Origin: an uncultured Veillonellaceae bacterium
Lineage (GTDB): Bacteria; Bacillota; Negativicutes; Veillonellales; Negativicoccaceae
Assembly (NCBI GenBank): GCA_945876385.1
Contig: CAMCNU010000008.1
Coordinates: forward strand, 1 to 64,000
DNA: 64,000 nucleotides
Direction: 5' to 3'
Shown here: piece after piece, positions 62,137 to 64,000 of the stretch
Layout: each line of letters begins with the position of its first letter
How positions within the stretch are numbered: position 1 is the first letter of the stretch
Position numbers and translations under genes: made by a program
The notes under the pieces: generated by a model
Told to the model about the DNA's origin: nothing
The model's input: the letters and a program-made list of their open reading frames with translations, nothing else
Databases searched by the model: none

Positions 62137-64000
62137 TGGGGCATCGATTTTCCCGAGGCATCATTTTCTCCCGCCGCTTGCAGCAAGTTGGACACTTCCC
62201 ACGCTAAATAGTCCGCCACCGTTTTTTTGAAATCGGCCAATGTCGGTGTCTTATCGATAGGGGCGGATTGGTTCCAGTCGGCGCCGCTCTGTATATCGAT
62301 ATGCCCTTCATAATACTCATCTTCCGTAAAGATATGCAGTTTTTCTTTGCCGTACCGTACCAAATCGACCACCTCCCGATATCGCTCTTTAGCCCGGTCG
62401 GTGTCTCGCAGGTTCACGGCCGCTTTTTTGCGATTGGTCCGCGTGTAACCGTCATTGGAGAAATCGATGAATTTGACAATATCATCCGCCGTGTGCGCCT
62501 CTCCTACCCGAAAGACATAGACATGGGTTTGCACGCTTGATTTGCCGATAAACAGATCCATCGGCATCTTGATGCTGGCAAGGAGAGTGTGTTGTTGCAA
62601 GATGCGTTTGTTATAGTCCGCCGCTTTGCCGGCACCGGCCGAGCTTTGAATGATAATCGCGGCATAGCCTTTATTCATCATCGACAATGCCTTTTCAACA
62701 AAAACCATCCCGCACCCTTCCGCAGAGTAGGGAGGGTTGAGCACAAACGCATCCGCCGGAAACATCGACCCGGGTGCGCCATAGCCATACTCACCGGTAA
62801 AGTGTTGGATTGAGTCTTCGTTCAGAATGTTTGACGAGCCGTCCCCCATCATAATCATATTCAAGACTGCCAACATGTAGATATTCGGCAGAATTTCCAA
62901 CCCCAACAGTTGCTGTGCTTTGATATGGGCCGATTTTCTCGCCAGTTCGTCGGGAGAGGGAATCTGCTGTTGCGCGTCGTCCAACATTTCATTCATCGCC
63001 GCCACCAAAAGCCCCGCCGACCCGGTAGCAAAGTCCCATACATAAGAGTCTTTGTTCACGCGCGCCAGCTTGACCAGCAAGCGGGCGACATACGACGGTG
63101 TCAGGACGACGTCATTGACTTTATCTTGCGTAAATCCCAGCCACGAGTACATTTCATTGAATAATTTGCCCGTAAAGTCGGTATTCAGTCCGATTTTATA
63201 ATAGATGCCCAGGTCATCCACGATTTTCCCGAAGACACGTTTCAGCTGACTTTCGCCGTTCACGGGGCGATTGATATTGTCTGTGATCAAGGTATTGGTC
63301 AAAGTGCGAATGACGGATTCTTTTTTGCGCTCCGGCAATTTCTTTTCATTCAAAAACGCCTGGATTTTACGAATCATAATCTCCCCGTCGGTGTTTCCTT
63401 GCTCCGTCGAGGAGAGAAGATCGTCTTTTTCCAGCGGCGCCACCTTTCCCGGAACGCCCAACGTCGCCATAATCGCCGCCGCGACCAAGTACACGCGGTC
63501 ATTTTCGCTCAAGGCTTTTTCGTTCTTATAAATATCGTTGTTCAGACGTGTCAGACTGACGGAAATTTCTCCTTCCCGCTTCTGACGCATCTGTTCCAGT
63601 TCGTCGGGCGACAATGACAACTCTGCGATTTTTTGTGTAAATGCATCAAAATGATCTGCTTTCAGAAAGGACAGATCCGTATATTCGCCGACTTTTTGTC
63701 CCAAGCCGAAATTGTCTTTGGCGACATAGTAGACGCCGATAGTATGCCGAAGTATCCCCTGTGCGTCTTGATATCCTGTCACGCCGATGGCGATAATATT
63801 CTGATAGTTGGTGTAATGCAGCAACGCATTCGCATAATGAACCGCCCCATTAACCGCGTACGAGTTGATGTTTTGGAAATGAAATTCACTGTTCTTTTTG
63901 CGGTTTTCGATATTACCTTGGTTGTCGAGTTTCACCAATTTATCTTTGTAGCCTTTGTATTCAATCAAAATCGGCCAGGCGTGCATCTTACCGTCCCGCA
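62133..64000 (-). CDS. N6-adenine DNA methylase with N-terminal nuclease-like motif (5' end outside the window)
   Basis: At least 617 residues; the frame is open to the right edge so the N-terminus is missing. SAM motif I region [19 protein letters not shown] and catalytic NPPYS ([14 protein letters not shown]) mark a gamma-class N6-adenine methylase. Near the left of the visible protein is [18 protein letters not shown], an E-x-K pattern after a beta strand as in PD-(D/E)xK nucleases, so the protein may be both nuclease and methylase like BcgI-type A subunits. Partner S subunit follows. An HsdR gene is not seen. Confidence 0.8.
   Translation of the reverse strand, partial: RDGKMHAWPILIEYKGYKDKLVKLDNQGNIENRKKNSEFHFQNINSYAVNGAVHYANALLHYTNYQNIIAIGVTGYQDAQGILRHTIGVYYVAKDNFGLGQKVGEYTDLSFLKADHFDAFTQKIAELSLSPDELEQMRQKREGEISVSLTRLNNDIYKNEKALSENDRVYLVAAAIMATLGVPGKVAPLEKDDLLSSTEQGNTDGEIMIRKIQAFLNEKKLPERKKESVIRTLTNTLITDNINRPVNGESQLKRVFGKIVDDLGIYYKIGLNTDFTGKLFNEMYSWLGFTQDKVNDVVLTPSYVARLLVKLARVNKDSYVWDFATGSAGLLVAAMNEMLDDAQQQIPSPDELARKSAHIKAQQLLGLEILPNIYMLAVLNMIMMGDGSSNILNEDSIQHFTGEYGYGAPGSMFPADAFVLNPPYSAEGCGMVFVEKALSMMNKGYAAIIIQSSAGAGKAADYNKRILQQHTLLASIKMPMDLFIGKSSVQTHVYVFRVGEAHTADDIVKFIDFSNDGYTRTNRKKAAVNLRDTDRAKERYREVVDLVRYGKEKLHIFTEDEYYEGHIDIQSGADWNQSAPIDKTPTLADFKKTVADYLAWEVSNLLQAAGENDASGKSMPH

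Overview
The window reads as chromosomal DNA of a diderm Firmicute, most likely a member of the Negativicutes (Veillonella / Megasphaera / Dialister / Negativicoccus-like). The core genes are Firmicute in type and order: rapZ-yvcK-whiA, cggR-gap-pgk-tpiA-gpmI-eno, trmK-nif3, ricT and a SpoVB-like flippase. There is also a full TonB-dependent outer-membrane receptor with a C-terminal Phe, which needs an outer membrane. The DNA is GC-rich and coding is dense, with many ATGA, GTGA and TAATG overlaps. The genus is inference; no rRNA gene lies inside the window.

Layout. 1-98: promoter and leader of what looks like an rRNA operon leaving the left edge. 119-2301: an ADP-ribosylhydrolase-like pseudoenzyme and a CDF transporter. 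2319-10397: housekeeping genes on the minus strand (holB, ricT, trmN6-like, rsmI, metG, tatD, then trmK, nif3). 10439-17242: lipase, a methyltransferase-like orphan, nth, trxB, sodA and two secreted proteins. 17440-19207 (+): xpt, hemolysin-III, tadA, then tRNA-Ser(CGA). 19410-21215: a small prophage remnant with a truncated MuF-type phage head protein carrying a RelA/SpoT-like toxin-like domain and two small ORFs. 21278-27654: a Ni/peptide ABC importer with a MATE pump. 27912-34777: the glycolytic operon under CggR. 34993-37845 (+): GNAT, fabK, gamma-carbonic anhydrase, a secreted protein. 37898-44165 (-): hup, mazG, flippase, mfd. 44231-46472: folE-folP-folB-folK. 46670-50187: GNAT, ATP-grasp protein, crcB, DEAD-box helicase. 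50273-55481: Fur-type promoter, TonB receptor and Fe ABC importer. 55728-60882: cof, rapZ, yvcK, whiA and a secreted protein. 60991-64000: the distal part of a restriction-modification locus that runs off the right edge.

The most unusual items are: (i) the MuF/RelA-like module next to tRNA-Ser, flanked by imperfect direct repeats; (ii) cggR, whose Shine-Dalgarno points at an ATC codon with no normal start in the right place; (iii) the RM specificity gene, which has no ATG/GTG start and overlaps the methylase stop as CTGA, and which carries 24-bp tandem repeats in its central linker; (iv) the ADP-ribosylhydrolase homologue that has lost its metal-binding Asp residues; and (v) a 428-residue protein that looks like an eroded DNA methyltransferase with a target-recognition-like tail. 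All calls come from reading the sequence only; no database search was run.
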